26,748 nucleotides of DNA from Streptomyces griseoluteus (GCA_000717735.1 JOBE01000073.1:1-26748), one strand, 5' to 3'. Shown: positions 1 through 7,976, numbered from the stretch's first letter. Program-made: numbers and translations. Notes: generated by a model from the sequence alone, not told the origin.

Positions 1-196
1 ACTAATCTGGCGTTGATTTTTGGCACGCTGTTGAGTTCTCAAGGAACGGACGCTTCCTTTGTACTCACCCTCTCGGGCTTTCCTCCGGGCTTCCCTTCGT
101 GTTTCCAACCTTACCAGATCATTTCCGTTCCGTTTCCGGTTCGGGGTTTGTATCCGGTGGCCTGTTGGCTGCCTTTCGCCTCTCGGCGTGTTCACT

Positions 197-226
197 ACTT
201 TAGCTGATCCCTTCGATGACTCATAA
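197..226 (-). promoter_or_regulatory. rrn promoter (putative)
   Basis: On the minus strand a -10 hexamer TAAAGT (197-202) lies 18 bp downstream of TTATGA (221-226). The -10 sits in a context I associate with streptomycete rrn promoters. The -35 is embedded in an inverted repeat (212-240). A second weaker candidate is TTGAAG (285-290) with TCTATT (261-266), 18 bp apart, whose spacer begins beside the palindrome CCCCAGCTGGGG at 267-278. Confidence 0.5.
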
Positions 227-240
227 TCGAGTCATTCGAA
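212..240. repeat. Inverted repeat over rrn promoter -35
   Basis: Perfect arms ATGACTC (216-222) and GAGTCAT (229-235) are separated by 6 bp. The symmetry extends outward to TTCGA...TCGAA if one extra base is allowed in the right arm. It covers the putative -35 hexamer, so it could be a protein-binding site, but no function is shown. Confidence 0.5.
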
Positions 241-353
241 TTCGCATTCCGGCATGCCGAAATAGACCCCAGCTGGGGCGTCATCTTCAATAGTGGGTGG
301 CTGCTGCGGAGGTGCTTGAAGAAGCAGGTCCGTAACCAGCTGCTCGGGCTACG

Positions 354-1016
354 TTAGGCGGTCGGTTCGCCTGAGTCAAGTCTACGCTTCCGGGGCGTGT
401 GGGCCCGGTACGGACTCACCGTCGGATTCTCCGTGAGCCAGAAGCGCCAGGGGTGCGGGGCGCCCTCTCCGCCGACGCCCGTGCGGGGGCCGTTGCGGAT
501 GTGGTCCCCGTCGGGCGGGGTGCCCGTGAGGAGGGCGAGCGGGGCGTCCGGGCCGGCGCAGGTGTCGGTGCCGTTCATGGAGAGGGTGACGTCGAGCGCC
601 GTGGCCAGGCGTGCCGGGCCCTTGGCCAGCTCGTGGTCGTTGCGGGCCGAGCGGCGGCGGACCCGGGCCTGCTCGGCGCCCGTCAGGAACTCCCCCGCGC
701 GCAGCAGGACCCCGCTCGCCTCTCCCTCAGGGCCGCACACCAGGTTCAGGCAGTGCCACATGCCGTACGTGAAGTAGACGTACGCGTGCCCGGGCGGGCC
801 GAACATGACGGCGTTGCGCGCCGTGCGTCCTCGGAAGGCGTGGGAGCCGGGATCGATCGCGCCGGCGTACGCCTCCACCTCCGTGAGGCGCAGCTCCATC
901 CGGCCCTCGTCGGAATTGCGCACGAGGGTGCGGCCGAGGAGGTCGGGGGCCACCTCCAGTACCGGGCGGTCGAAGAAGGCCCGCGGGAGCGGCGTACGGT
1001 CGGGGCTCTCGCTCAT
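354..1016 (-). CDS. 3-methyladenine DNA glycosylase (AAG/MPG family)
   Basis: A 220-aa monofunctional DNA glycosylase of the alkyladenine glycosylase family, which starts base-excision repair by removing alkylated purines. The family core is clear: TEVEAYAG around residues 45-52, with E48 at the position of the catalytic glutamate and Y50 at the DNA-intercalating tyrosine, followed by DPGSHAFRG (55-63), a conserved RN pair (67-68), [21 protein letters not shown] (about 71-91) and AKGPARL further on. Length is normal for bacterial members. The start is ATG at 1016 without a strong ribosome-binding site. The gene is divergent from spo0M and points toward the rRNA operon. Confidence 0.92.
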   Translation of the reverse strand: MSESPDRTPLPRAFFDRPVLEVAPDLLGRTLVRNSDEGRMELRLTEVEAYAGAIDPGSHAFRGRTARNAVMFGPPGHAYVYFTYGMWHCLNLVCGPEGEASGVLLRAGEFLTGAEQARVRRRSARNDHELAKGPARLATALDVTLSMNGTDTCAGPDAPLALLTGTPPDGDHIRNGPRTGVGGEGAPHPWRFWLTENPTVSPYRAHTPRKRRLDSGEPTA

Positions 1017-1103
1017 GGCGTCCGAGCGTAGTGGGGATCCGAAGGGAACCGGCTACGGTCGTCGCGCGTATGTAGGGGTCAGGACCGAGAAGGAGTGAAG
1101 TTC

Positions 1104-1886
1104 ATGGGTTTCAAGAAGCTGCTCGCGAGCCTGGGTGCCGGTGGGGCCAGCGTGGAGACGGTGCTCACCGAGGCGAACGTGGTTCCGGGTGGTGTCGTCC
1201 AGGGCGAGGTGCGCATCCAGGGCGGCAGCGTCGACCAGCAGATCGAGGGGCTCTCCGTCGGCCTGCAGGCGCGGGTGGAGGTGGAGGGCGGCGACCAGGA
1301 GCAGAAGCGGGACATCGAGTTCGGCAAGGTGCGTCTCGGCGGGGCCTTCGAGGTGAAGGCCGGCGCGGTGCACGTGGTGCCGTTCGGGCTTGAGATCCCG
1401 TGGGAGACGCCGGTGACCTCCGTGTCCGGGCAGCAGCTGCGTGGCATGAACATCGGGGTGACGACCGAGCTGGAGATCGCCCGCGCGGTGGACTCCGGTG
1501 ACCTGGACCCGATCAACGTGCACCCGCTGCCTGCGCAGCAGGCCATCCTGGATGCCTTCCTGCAGCTCGGCTTCCGCTTCAAGAGCGCGGACATGGAGCG
1601 CGGTCACATCCGTGGGACGCGGCAGAAGCTGCCGTTCTACCAGGAGATCGAGTTCTTCGCGCCGCAGCAGTACCGGGGCCTGAACCAGGTCGAGGTCAGC
1701 TTCGTCGCTGACGACCGTGAGATGGACGTCGTGCTGGAGATGGACAAGAAGCCGGGTCTGTTCGGTGAGGGCAGCGACTCCTTCCGCGCGTTCAAGGTGG
1801 GTCTGGACGACTTCCACACCACCGACTGGGCGGCATACCTCAACCAGTGGCTCGCCGAGGTCGGCGGCCGCCGCAACTGGCTCTAG
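1104..1886 (+). CDS. Spo0M family sporulation-control protein
   Basis: A 260-aa protein of the Spo0M family, which has an arrestin-like fold. In Bacillus it is a sporulation-control protein; its molecular role in Streptomyces is not established. The N-terminus MGFKKLLASLGAGGA and the VVPGGVVQGEV segment are typical, and the WETP motif sits mid-protein. I chose ATG 1104 because AAGGAG (1090-1095) lies 8 nt upstream. A GTG at 1095 is in frame but lies inside that ribosome-binding site. No signal peptide or membrane segment is seen, so it is probably cytosolic. It is followed 44 bp later by the PEBP gene on the same strand, with no terminator between, so the two may be co-transcribed. Confidence 0.9.
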   Translation: MGFKKLLASLGAGGASVETVLTEANVVPGGVVQGEVRIQGGSVDQQIEGLSVGLQARVEVEGGDQEQKRDIEFGKVRLGGAFEVKAGAVHVVPFGLEIPWETPVTSVSGQQLRGMNIGVTTELEIARAVDSGDLDPINVHPLPAQQAILDAFLQLGFRFKSADMERGHIRGTRQKLPFYQEIEFFAPQQYRGLNQVEVSFVADDREMDVVLEMDKKPGLFGEGSDSFRAFKVGLDDFHTTDWAAYLNQWLAEVGGRRNWL

Positions 1887-1930
1887 GCTCGGCCCGTCAG
1901 CGTTGACGGACGATTTCGGAGGTACTCGAC

Positions 1931-2470
1931 GTGTCCGAGGGCAAGAGGGCGCCGCTCCCCCATGACTTCCATCCGCCGGTGGCGGCGTTCACCGTGGTGA
2001 GCGACGACATCGCACCGGGTGGGGTCCTGAAGGACGCTCAGGTGTACGCGGCGGGGAACACCTCGCCGCAGTTGCGCTGGGAGGGCTTCCCTGCGGGGAC
2101 GAAGAGCTTCGCCGTCACCTGCTTCGATCCGGACGCCCCCACGGGCAGCGGGTTCTGGCACTGGGTGCTCTTCGACATCCCGGCGTCGGTGACGGAGCTG
2201 CCCGTGGGTGCCGGTTCGGGGTCGTTCGAGGGGCTGCCGGCCGGTGCCGTGCACGCCCGGAACGACTACGGCGCGAAGGAGTTCGGCGGTGCGGCTCCCC
2301 CGGCGGGGGATCCGGCGCACCGCTATGTGTTCACGGTGTACGCGGTCGACAGCGAGGAGCTCGGGCCGGACGCCGATGCCTCGCCGGCCGCCGTCGGTTT
2401 CAACCTGCGGTTCCACACGCTTGGCCGGGCCCAGTTGATCGGTGAGTACGCGGCTCCCGCGGCGGTCTGA
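1931..2470 (+). CDS. YbhB/YbcL-type PEBP (Raf kinase inhibitor-like) protein
   Basis: A 179-aa phosphatidylethanolamine-binding-protein family member. Diagnostic motifs are DPDAP (67-71) followed by the W-H-W segment (76-78), and later the HRYVFTVYA segment. Bacterial members bind small anionic ligands; their physiological role is mostly unknown. Start is GTG at 1931 with GGAGG at 1918-1922, 8 nt upstream. It has no signal peptide, so it is probably cytoplasmic. It follows spo0M on the same strand and ends just before a strong terminator. Confidence 0.93.
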   Translation: MSEGKRAPLPHDFHPPVAAFTVVSDDIAPGGVLKDAQVYAAGNTSPQLRWEGFPAGTKSFAVTCFDPDAPTGSGFWHWVLFDIPASVTELPVGAGSGSFEGLPAGAVHARNDYGAKEFGGAAPPAGDPAHRYVFTVYAVDSEELGPDADASPAAVGFNLRFHTLGRAQLIGEYAAPAAV

Positions 2471-2486
2471 TCGTTCGTTTGTTGTT

Positions 2487-2530
2487 TGCCCGCTTCTGGT
2501 CTTGGAGAGATCAGAAGCGGGCATCTTTTG
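2487..2530 (+). terminator. Rho-independent terminator after PEBP gene
   Basis: A 12-bp perfect stem (2487-2498 with 2512-2523, arms TGCCCGCTTCTG and CAGAAGCGGGCA), a 13-nt loop and a following TCTTTTG tract. It closes the spo0M-PEBP unit. Confidence 0.9.
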
Positions 2531-2636
2531 TTGCGCGGGAAATATTGCGTTGTCCGACCCCGGCCGGCCCGGCCATCGTTGATCCAGGCTCCATCGCCCC
2601 GTCCGGGGCCGGGCCTGCACACGGGAGGTGGGCACA

Positions 2637-3143
2637 ATGCGGGACACGCTGGTACTCAACGCGAGCTTCGAGCCGCTTTCGACGGTCTCTCTCAACCGTG
2701 CGGTGGTGCTTGTCCTGCAGGCCAAGGCCGTCGTCGAGCACGCGCATCCCGATCTGCGGGTGCGGGGTGCCGAGGTCGATCTTCCGGTGCCGCGGGTGAT
2801 CAGGCTCTGCCGGTACGTACGGGTGCCCTTCCGAAGACAGGCACCGTGGTCGAGGCGGGGGGTACTGGTGCGGGACCAGCACCGGTGCGCGTACTGCGGG
2901 AGACGGGCCACGACCGTCGACCATGTGGTGCCGCGCGCCCAGGGCGGTGGGGACAGCTGGCTGAACACGGTCGCCTCGTGCGCCGAGGACAACCACCGCA
3001 AGGCCGACCGGACGCCGGAGCAGGCGGGGATGCCTCTGCTGCACCAGCCGTTCGAGCCGACGCCGGCGGACGCGATGCTGCTCGCGATGCGGGCGAGCGA
3101 GCGGTCCGAGCTGCCGGAGTGGCTGGCGAGGTCGGCCGCGTAG
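2637..3143 (+). CDS. HNH endonuclease family protein
   Basis: A 168-aa HNH nuclease domain protein. The core is C84-x2-C87, then D95-H96, a GG-x2-W-x-N segment ending at N110, C115 and D118-N119-H120. The four cysteine/histidine-type ligands fit the zinc-stabilised, McrA-like HNH group. The N-terminal half (NASFEPLSTVSLNRAV) is typical of a widely conserved actinobacterial group of unknown substrate. Start is ATG 2637 with GGGAGG at 2623-2628, 8 nt upstream; the in-frame GTG at 2628 overlaps that site and is rejected. It stands alone between two terminators. No methylase or mobile gene is adjacent, so a restriction role is not supported. Confidence 0.88.
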   Translation: MRDTLVLNASFEPLSTVSLNRAVVLVLQAKAVVEHAHPDLRVRGAEVDLPVPRVIRLCRYVRVPFRRQAPWSRRGVLVRDQHRCAYCGRRATTVDHVVPRAQGGGDSWLNTVASCAEDNHRKADRTPEQAGMPLLHQPFEPTPADAMLLAMRASERSELPEWLARSAA

Positions 3144-3165
3144 AGCCGCCGCGTGCGAACGGTGC

Positions 3166-3200
3166 GGGCCCGCCTCCCCGGTGTGGGGAGGCGGGCCCTT
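3166..3200. terminator. Bidirectional terminator between HNH gene and permease
   Basis: A 14-bp perfect stem, GGGCCCGCCTCCCC (3166-3179) with its complement (3185-3198), and a 5-nt loop. It lies between two convergent genes. Confidence 0.85.
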
Positions 3201-3228
3201 CCGCTGTGGCCGTGTGACCGTGTGGCGG

Positions 3229-4002
3229 TTAACGGAGGGTCAGTTGGAGGATCGCGGCGATGCCGACCGCGATGATGACTCCGCGCAGGACCGTGGGCGG
3301 CAGCTTGCGGCCGACCTTGGCGCCGATCTGGCCGCCGATGGTCGAGCCGACCGCGATGAGCAGGACGGCCGTCCAGTCGAAGTCGGCGACGAAGAGGAAG
3401 AACACGGCGGCGACGCCGTTGACGAGGGCGCCGAGGATGTTCTTGACGGCGTTGATCCGCTGCAGGCTGTCGTGGAGCAGCAGGCCCATCAGGGAGAGGT
3501 ACAGCACTCCTTGGGCGGCGCCGAAGTAGCCGCCGTACATGCTCGCGAGGCAGAGACCGACGAGGAGGGCGGGGCCGCCGTCGGGGTGGGCCTCGCTGCC
3601 GGTCTGTTCGCGGCGGCGCTTGACGGCGGCGGCGATGCGGGGCTGGAGGAGGACCAGGACGAGGGCGAGGCCGATGAGGATCGGCACGATCGCGTCGAAG
3701 GCCTCGGACGGCAGTGCCAGGAGCAGGATCGCGCCGACGAGGCCGCCGACGAGGGCGGCGGCGCCGAGGCGGATGATGCGGGCCTTCTGGCCCTTGAGTT
3801 CGCGCCGGTAGCCGATGGCTCCGCTGATGGAACCCGGGACGAGTCCCAGGGCGTTGGAGACGTTCGCGGTGATCGGGGGGAGTCCGGTCGCGAGGAGGAC
3901 CGGGAACGTGATGAGCGTTCCCGATCCGACGATGGTGTTGATGGTGCCGGCGCCGATGCCGGCGGCGAAGACTGCCAGCGCTTCCCAGATGGACAACGCC
4001 AT
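3229..4002 (-). CDS. TauE/SafE (TSUP) family membrane permease
   Basis: A 257-aa integral membrane protein of the sulfite exporter TauE/SafE family, whose members move sulfur-containing organic anions across the membrane. The first helix ends in GAGTINTIVGSGTLITFP, the family's N-terminal signature, and the second half repeats a related pattern (LYLSLMGLLLHDSLQRINAVKN). About eight hydrophobic segments are visible. The substrate cannot be told from sequence. Start is uncertain: AAGGAG directly abuts ATG 4002, which is too close, whereas a TTG two codons later (3996) has a 6-nt spacing. An upstream in-frame stop excludes longer forms. Confidence 0.88.
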   Translation of the reverse strand: MALSIWEALAVFAAGIGAGTINTIVGSGTLITFPVLLATGLPPITANVSNALGLVPGSISGAIGYRRELKGQKARIIRLGAAALVGGLVGAILLLALPSEAFDAIVPILIGLALVLVLLQPRIAAAVKRRREQTGSEAHPDGGPALLVGLCLASMYGGYFGAAQGVLYLSLMGLLLHDSLQRINAVKNILGALVNGVAAVFFLFVADFDWTAVLLIAVGSTIGGQIGAKVGRKLPPTVLRGVIIAVGIAAILQLTLR

Positions 4003-4094
4003 CTCCTTACATGGTCAGTGAGTCGCCTCCCCGCCCTGAGGCTGCCGGGGTCGAGGGGCTCGCACCGATCATGCACGAGGATTACGTGTACGTG

Positions 4095-5033
4095 TCAGTC
4101 AACCGGCGGTTCGTCTCGCCTTTCGGTCCCGCCGCCCTTGGTGTTGAAGCCGGGGGCGCCGTTGCCCATGTTGCCGAAGGCGCCGGAGAGGCCCTTGAGG
4201 GCGTCGCCGATCTCGCTGGGCACGATCCAGAGCTTGTTGGCGTCGCCCTCGGCGATCTTCGGGAGCATCTGGAGGTACTGGTACGAGAGGAGCTTCTGGT
4301 CGGGGTCGCCGGCATGGATGGCCTCGAAGACCGTACGGACGGCCTGGGCCTCGCCCTCGGCGCGCAGGGCGGCGGCCTTGGCCTCACCCTCGGCGCGGAG
4401 GATGGCGGACTGCTTCTCGCCCTCGGCGGTGAGGATCGCGGACTGGCGGGTTCCCTCGGCGGTGAGGATCGCGGCGCGCTTGTCGCGCTCGGCGCGCATC
4501 TGCTTCTCCATCGAGTCCTGGATGGAGGTCGGCGGTTCGATCGCCTTGAGCTCGACGCGGTTGACGCGGATGCCCCACTTGCCGGTGGCCTCGTCGAGGA
4601 CGCCGCGCAGGGCCGCGTTGATCTCCTCGCGGGAGGTGAGGGTCCGCTCCAGGTCCATGCCGCCGATGATGTTGCGGAGGGTGGTGACGGTGAGCTGCTC
4701 GATCGCCTGGATGTAGCTGGCGACCTCGTAGGTCGCCGCCCTCGCGTCGGTCACCTGGTAGTAGATGACCGTGTCGATGTTGACGACCAGGTTGTCCTGG
4801 GTGATCACCGGCTGCGGCGGGAACGGGACGACCTGTTCGCGCAGATCGATCCGGTTGCGGATCGAGTCGATGAACGGGACGACGATGTTCAGTCCGGCGT
4901 TGAGCGTGCGGGTGTAGCGGCCGAAGCGCTCCACGATCGCCGCGCTCGCCTGCGGGATGACCTGGATCGTCTTGATCAGGGCGATGAAGACGAGCACCAC
5001 CAGAATGATCAGGACGATGATGACTGCTGACAT
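4095..5033 (-). CDS. SPFH/band 7 (stomatin-like) membrane protein
   Basis: A 312-aa stomatin/prohibitin-family protein. An N-terminal membrane anchor (about 4-22) is followed by the SPFH domain (about 23-190, with VPQASAAIVERFGRY and GLNIVVPFID), then a helical repeat built on A-I-L-x-A-E-G (about 185-245), typical of the oligomerising coiled coil. The C-terminal 40 residues are Gly-rich and probably disordered. Such proteins form ring-like scaffolds in membrane microdomains. The NfeD-like gene lies 93 bp upstream on the same strand, the usual stomatin-NfeD pairing. Start is ATG 5033, preceded by a purine-rich GGGGAA. Confidence 0.92.
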   Translation of the reverse strand: MSAVIIVLIILVVLVFIALIKTIQVIPQASAAIVERFGRYTRTLNAGLNIVVPFIDSIRNRIDLREQVVPFPPQPVITQDNLVVNIDTVIYYQVTDARAATYEVASYIQAIEQLTVTTLRNIIGGMDLERTLTSREEINAALRGVLDEATGKWGIRVNRVELKAIEPPTSIQDSMEKQMRAERDKRAAILTAEGTRQSAILTAEGEKQSAILRAEGEAKAAALRAEGEAQAVRTVFEAIHAGDPDQKLLSYQYLQMLPKIAEGDANKLWIVPSEIGDALKGLSGAFGNMGNGAPGFNTKGGGTERRDEPPVD

Positions 5034-5126
5034 CGTGTTCCCCGTGTCCTTCGCTGCCGGTTGACTGCCGGGTGGCCTTGCAAGATCGAGTTTCGCAGAC
5101 GACGGAACGTCATGGGCGAGGTTCGG

Positions 5127-5552
5127 TCACATGACGACGGCGGTCGCTCCGTCGATCTCGACGACGTCGACCTGGTCGCCCGGTTCGAAGGTCTGTCCGG
5201 TGTCGAGCGCGCGGGCGGACCAGATCTCGCCGGCGAGCTTGATCCGGCCGCCGCTGCCGTCGACCCGTTCCGTGACGACGGCCTGACGGCCCTTCAGGGC
5301 GTCGACGCCGGTGGCGAGGCCCCTGCCGTCGCGGTGGCGGGCGGCGATGGGGCGTACCACCGCGATGAGCGCCACGGAGACGACGACGAAGACGATCACC
5401 TGGGCGACGACGCCGAACCCTAGGGCGGCTGTCACCGCCCCCGCGACCGCGCCGACGGAGAACATGCCGAATTCGGGCATCGCGGTGAGGACCAGCGGAA
5501 TGCCGAGCCCCACCGCGCCGATCAGCCACCAGACCCATGCGTCGATGTCCAC
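5127..5552 (-). CDS. NfeD-like membrane protein
   Basis: A 141-aa short NfeD-type protein. Hydrophobic segments lie near the N-terminus (WVWWLIGAVGLGIPLVL and the following FSVGAVAGAV...VIVFVVVSVALIAVV), then a C-terminal OB-fold domain beginning near LKGRQAVVTERV and ending in GDQVDVVEIDGATAVV. Short NfeD proteins partner SPFH proteins such as the next gene. I place the start at GTG 5552 (VDIDAWVWW). A longer frame to ATG 5636 adds 28 residues rich in Pro, Arg and Ala that look non-coding. No ribosome-binding site precedes the GTG; TACCAT lies 6 nt before it, so the mRNA may be leaderless. Confidence 0.85.
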   Translation of the reverse strand: MDIDAWVWWLIGAVGLGIPLVLTAMPEFGMFSVGAVAGAVTAALGFGVVAQVIVFVVVSVALIAVVRPIAARHRDGRGLATGVDALKGRQAVVTERVDGSGGRIKLAGEIWSARALDTGQTFEPGDQVDVVEIDGATAVVM

Positions 5553-5653
5553 ATGGTCATGGTAGGGCGGTGGGGTCCTCGGGGACAGGGCGCGGGCGGC
5601 TGTGCGGGACGCCGGCGCTCCCGCGGACCCGGCCATGATCCGCCGGACAGGGC

Positions 5654-6451
5654 CTAGTTCAGGGGCAGACCGTGGGCGGTCCAGCGGTCGGCGACGCGCT
5701 CGACGACGAGCGGGAGGCCGAAGCAGAGCGAGAGGTTACGGGAGGTCAGCTCGGTCTCGACGGGGCCCGCGGCGAGGACCTTGCCCTGACGGATCATCAG
5801 GACGTGGGTGAAGCCGGGCGCGATCTCCTCGACGTGGTGGGTGACCATGATCATGGAGGGGGCGTACGGGTCGCGGGCGAGGCGGCCGAGTCGGCGGACG
5901 AGGTCCTCGCGGCCGCCGAGGTCGAGACCGGCGGCGGGCTCGTCGAGGAGCAGGAGCTCGGGGTCGGTCATCATCGCGCGGGCGATCAGGGTGCGCTTGC
6001 GCTCGCCCTCGGAGAGGGTGCCGAACTTCCGGTCCAGGTACTCGTTCATGCCGAGCCGGTCGAGGAAGGCCTTGGCGCGCTCCTCGTCGACCGGGTCGTA
6101 GTCCTCGTGCCAGGTGGCGGTCATGCCGTACGCGGCGGTGAGGACGGTCTGCAGGACGGTCTGGCGCTTGGGGAGCTTCTCCGCCATGGCGATGCCGGCC
6201 ATGCCGATGCGGGGGCGGAGTTCGAAGACGTCGGTGCCGACGCCGCCGAGCCGCTCGCCCAGGATGTGGGCGGTGCCGTTGGTGGGGAAGAGGTAGCTGG
6301 AGGCGATGTTCAGAAGGGTGGTCTTGCCGGCGCCGTTGGGTCCGAGGATCACCCAGCGCTCGCCCTCCTTGACCGACCAGGAGACCTCGTCCACCAGAGC
6401 CCGTCCGTCGCGGACCACGGATACGTCCACCAGCTCCAGTACATCGCTCAT
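5654..6451 (-). CDS. ABC transporter ATP-binding protein (orphan)
   Basis: A 265-aa ABC ATPase. Walker A GPNGAGKT is at 37-44, the signature LSEGE at 146-150, Walker B LLLLDE at about 166-171 and the H-loop histidine at 205 (VTHH). It resembles the ModF/YlmA-like group. No permease or binding protein is adjacent, so the transport substrate is unknown and a non-transport role is possible. Start is ATG 6451 with GGGGAG about 9 nt upstream. It is separated by about 100 bp from the NfeD gene on the same strand. Confidence 0.9.
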   Translation of the reverse strand: MSDVLELVDVSVVRDGRALVDEVSWSVKEGERWVILGPNGAGKTTLLNIASSYLFPTNGTAHILGERLGGVGTDVFELRPRIGMAGIAMAEKLPKRQTVLQTVLTAAYGMTATWHEDYDPVDEERAKAFLDRLGMNEYLDRKFGTLSEGERKRTLIARAMMTDPELLLLDEPAAGLDLGGREDLVRRLGRLARDPYAPSMIMVTHHVEEIAPGFTHVLMIRQGKVLAAGPVETELTSRNLSLCFGLPLVVERVADRWTAHGLPLN

Positions 6452-6651
6452 GAGCGCGTTGTCTCCCCTTGCGGTCGAGTCGTGTCGTCGCCTTGCGCCG
6501 GGTGGGCGCGGCGTCCAGGGGAAAACCTACGTTATCGAGGGAGCGGGGCCGTCCCTGGGCCTGCCCGGAAAGCGGCGCCGTCCGCCCGGGGAGCCGGGCG
6601 GGACTTCCCGGGCGGGCCCGCGGGCTTCCTTCGATTCCCTAGTCTGGGGGG
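6452..6651. promoter_or_regulatory. Divergent intergenic region
   Basis: This 200-bp gap separates the ABC ATPase (-) from the gene at 6652 (+). A TAGTCT hexamer (6640-6645) lies exactly 6 nt before ATG 6652, the arrangement of a leaderless promoter. No good -35 is visible. Confidence 0.45.
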
Positions 6652-7443
6652 ATGCTTTCGGAACCACGCTCAGGACGCCTGGCCGCTTGGGGCAATGCCC
6701 TGCTGGCCGGGGCGGTGTCGCCGGACGAGGCGGCCCTTGCCATTGTCGGGGAGGACGCGGTGCACCGCGTGGAGGGACTGCCGGGTGAGGCGCGGCCGGT
6801 GGGGCTGACGCTGGCGCTCGGCCGGCTGCGGCGGCTCGGGGTGACCGGGTGGCGGGTGGCGCTGCCCGCGCCGGGCCATCCGCTGGGGCTCAGCGGGCCG
6901 CCGGACTTCAACGCGCGCGCTTTGGAGGCGGAGGAGGCGGTGGTGGGCTTCGGTGCGCCGTACGGTCTGGTGCCGGAGGTCTCCGAGGCGGGTCCGGTGG
7001 GTGACGTGCACGTGGAGGTGGTCTGGCGCTGCCTCGCGGTGCGGGAGGCCCCTCCGGCGGACGTGCCCTCGCTCGGCGAGGCGGAGCGGGAGCTGGCGGA
7101 GGCCCTCCGGGACGCGACCGCGGTCCTGACCCGGCTGGATGTGGCGGCCTCCGGCCCGGCGGCGGACGCGGCGCGGGAGGCGTACCGGGCGAGGGCGGAG
7201 GTGGGCCGGGAGGTGCTGGCCCCCGGATATCCGCCGCGGGCGGTGCGGGTGCTGGAGCTGGCGCAGCGGATCGGCCTGCTGGTGGACCTGGCGTACGACC
7301 ACGGTCACGGCGGCGCGGTGAGCGCGTCGGAGATGGCGGCGCGGGGTGAGGCGCTTCGGCCGGTGGAACGGGTGGCGCGGCGGGCTCAGGTCGCCGCGTA
7401 CAACGCGTACGTGGAGGAACGGGAACGGGACCGCGGGTTCTGA
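6652..7443 (+). CDS. Conserved hypothetical protein, 263 aa
   Basis: I do not recognise a family. The protein is 263 aa, acidic, soluble-looking, with no signal peptide or membrane segment. The N-terminal 130 residues look alpha/beta; the C-terminal half is helical and rich in Ala, Arg and Glu (ELAEALRDATAVLTRLD, then PVERVARRAQVAAYNAYVEE). Codon use is like its neighbours. ATG 6652 has no ribosome-binding site other than a G-run, and a TAGTCT hexamer 6 nt upstream suggests a leaderless transcript. The last 25 codons plus stop are duplicated at 7550-7630, which makes the 3' end unusual. Confidence 0.8.
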   Translation: MLSEPRSGRLAAWGNALLAGAVSPDEAALAIVGEDAVHRVEGLPGEARPVGLTLALGRLRRLGVTGWRVALPAPGHPLGLSGPPDFNARALEAEEAVVGFGAPYGLVPEVSEAGPVGDVHVEVVWRCLAVREAPPADVPSLGEAERELAEALRDATAVLTRLDVAASGPAADAAREAYRARAEVGREVLAPGYPPRAVRVLELAQRIGLLVDLAYDHGHGGAVSASEMAARGEALRPVERVARRAQVAAYNAYVEERERDRGF

Positions 7444-7445
7444 CC
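7365..7445 (+). repeat. 81-bp perfect direct repeat, copy 1 (gene 3' end)
   Basis: These 81 bp are the third base of one codon, the last 25 codons, the stop and two following bases of the 6652-7443 gene. They recur without mismatch 185 bp downstream. Confidence 0.95.
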
Positions 7446-7549
7446 CCTGCTGAAGGCTCACCCAGGCCGGCGGACGGAGTCCGGCGCAGCGGGCCGAAGC
7501 CCGGGAGGCCCGCCAGGGCCGAGCGGTGCGAGAACCGCGTCCGGAAATG

Positions 7550-7630
7550 GGAACGGGTGGCGCGGCGGGCTCAGGTCGCCGCGTACAACGCGTACGTGGA
7601 GGAACGGGAACGGGACCGCGGGTTCTGACC
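7550..7630 (+). repeat. 81-bp perfect direct repeat, copy 2
   Basis: Identical to 7365-7445. The 185-bp offset puts it in another frame relative to the parent gene, but internally it still encodes the same 25 residues and a stop. No start codon with a ribosome-binding site precedes it. It is best read as a displaced gene tail, either a duplication or the relic of a partial paralogue. Confidence 0.93.
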
Positions 7631-7659
7631 GCTGGTCGGACCGGGGGTGGCGGGGAAAA

Positions 7660-7700
7660 AGGGGCCGGCCCCCGGGGGGATCGTCCGGGGGCCGGTGGTT
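7660..7700 (-). terminator. Terminator of the chaplin gene
   Basis: An 11-bp perfect stem, CCGGCCCCCGG (7665-7675) with CCGGGGGCCGG (7685-7695), and a 9-nt loop. Read on the minus strand it is followed by CCCCTTTTTCCCC, giving a U-tract after the chpE stop. Confidence 0.85.
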
Positions 7701-7711
7701 CTGGGGGGCGC

Positions 7712-7954
7712 TCAGCCGTTGACGGCGTGGTTGCCGAAGGCCGGGTTGAGCAGGCCGATCACGTTGACCGTGTTGCCGGAGGCGTTCACGGGGACGTGGA
7801 CCGGGACCTGCACCAGGTTGCCGGAGGCGACGCCCGGCGAGTTGAGGGCCTTGCCGTCGGCCTCGGCGCCGTGGGCGGAGGCGACACCCGCACCGGCGGC
7901 GACGATGCCACCGGCGACCATGGTGAGGGCAGCGGCCTTCTTGAGGTTCTTCAC
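7712..7954 (-). CDS. chpE: Short chaplin, ChpE-type
   Basis: An 80-aa secreted chaplin, a hydrophobic amyloid-forming coat protein of aerial hyphae and spores. A Sec signal peptide occupies about 1-27 (KNLKKAAALTMVAGG... ending VASA), followed by one chaplin domain with the hallmark segments SPGVASGNLVQVPVHVPVN and GLLNPAFGN. It has no cysteine. The two-Cys disulfide of most chaplins is absent, as in S. coelicolor ChpE, and its N-terminus also resembles that protein. Start is GTG 7954, with AGGAGG 9 nt upstream; the in-frame ATGs further up overlap or precede that site. A candidate sigma-BldN promoter lies upstream and a terminator follows. Confidence 0.93.
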   Translation of the reverse strand: MKNLKKAAALTMVAGGIVAAGAGVASAHGAEADGKALNSPGVASGNLVQVPVHVPVNASGNTVNVIGLLNPAFGNHAVNG

Positions 7955-7976
7955 TTGGTACATCCTCCTGGTCATC

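Larger units (their letters stand above)
1..300 (-). promoter_or_regulatory. rRNA operon promoter and leader region (16S beyond left edge)
   Basis: Read on the minus strand, this stretch matches what I know of the region upstream of 16S rRNA in Streptomyces. Positions 25-46 read GTTCCTTGAGAACTCAACAG on the minus strand (first 20 nt given), the actinobacterial boxA-type antitermination element, and the following bases to position 1 continue the familiar pre-16S leader. Further upstream lie several promoter-like hexamers, as expected for a multi-promoter rrn operon. The 16S gene itself is not in the window. The short plus-strand ORF at 13-207 is not coding. Confidence 0.8.

Noticed and set aside
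13..207. 64-codon ORF in the rRNA leader
   Set aside because: It lies antisense to the conserved rrn leader and promoter sequence and has no ribosome-binding site.
2637..3143. HNH gene as part of a restriction or mobile system
   Set aside because: It is flanked by terminators and core genes, with no methylase, intron or phage gene nearby.
3181..5030. Plus-strand frames over the permease and SPFH genes
   Set aside because: Acidic low-complexity translations antisense to clearly recognised proteins.
5553..5636. Longer NfeD start at ATG 5636
   Set aside because: The extra 28 residues are Ala/Pro/Arg-rich and precede the natural start before the first membrane helix.
7446..7630. Second small gene ending in the duplicated tail
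   Set aside because: The frame is open, but there is no start codon with a ribosome-binding site; it is better explained as a displaced fragment.
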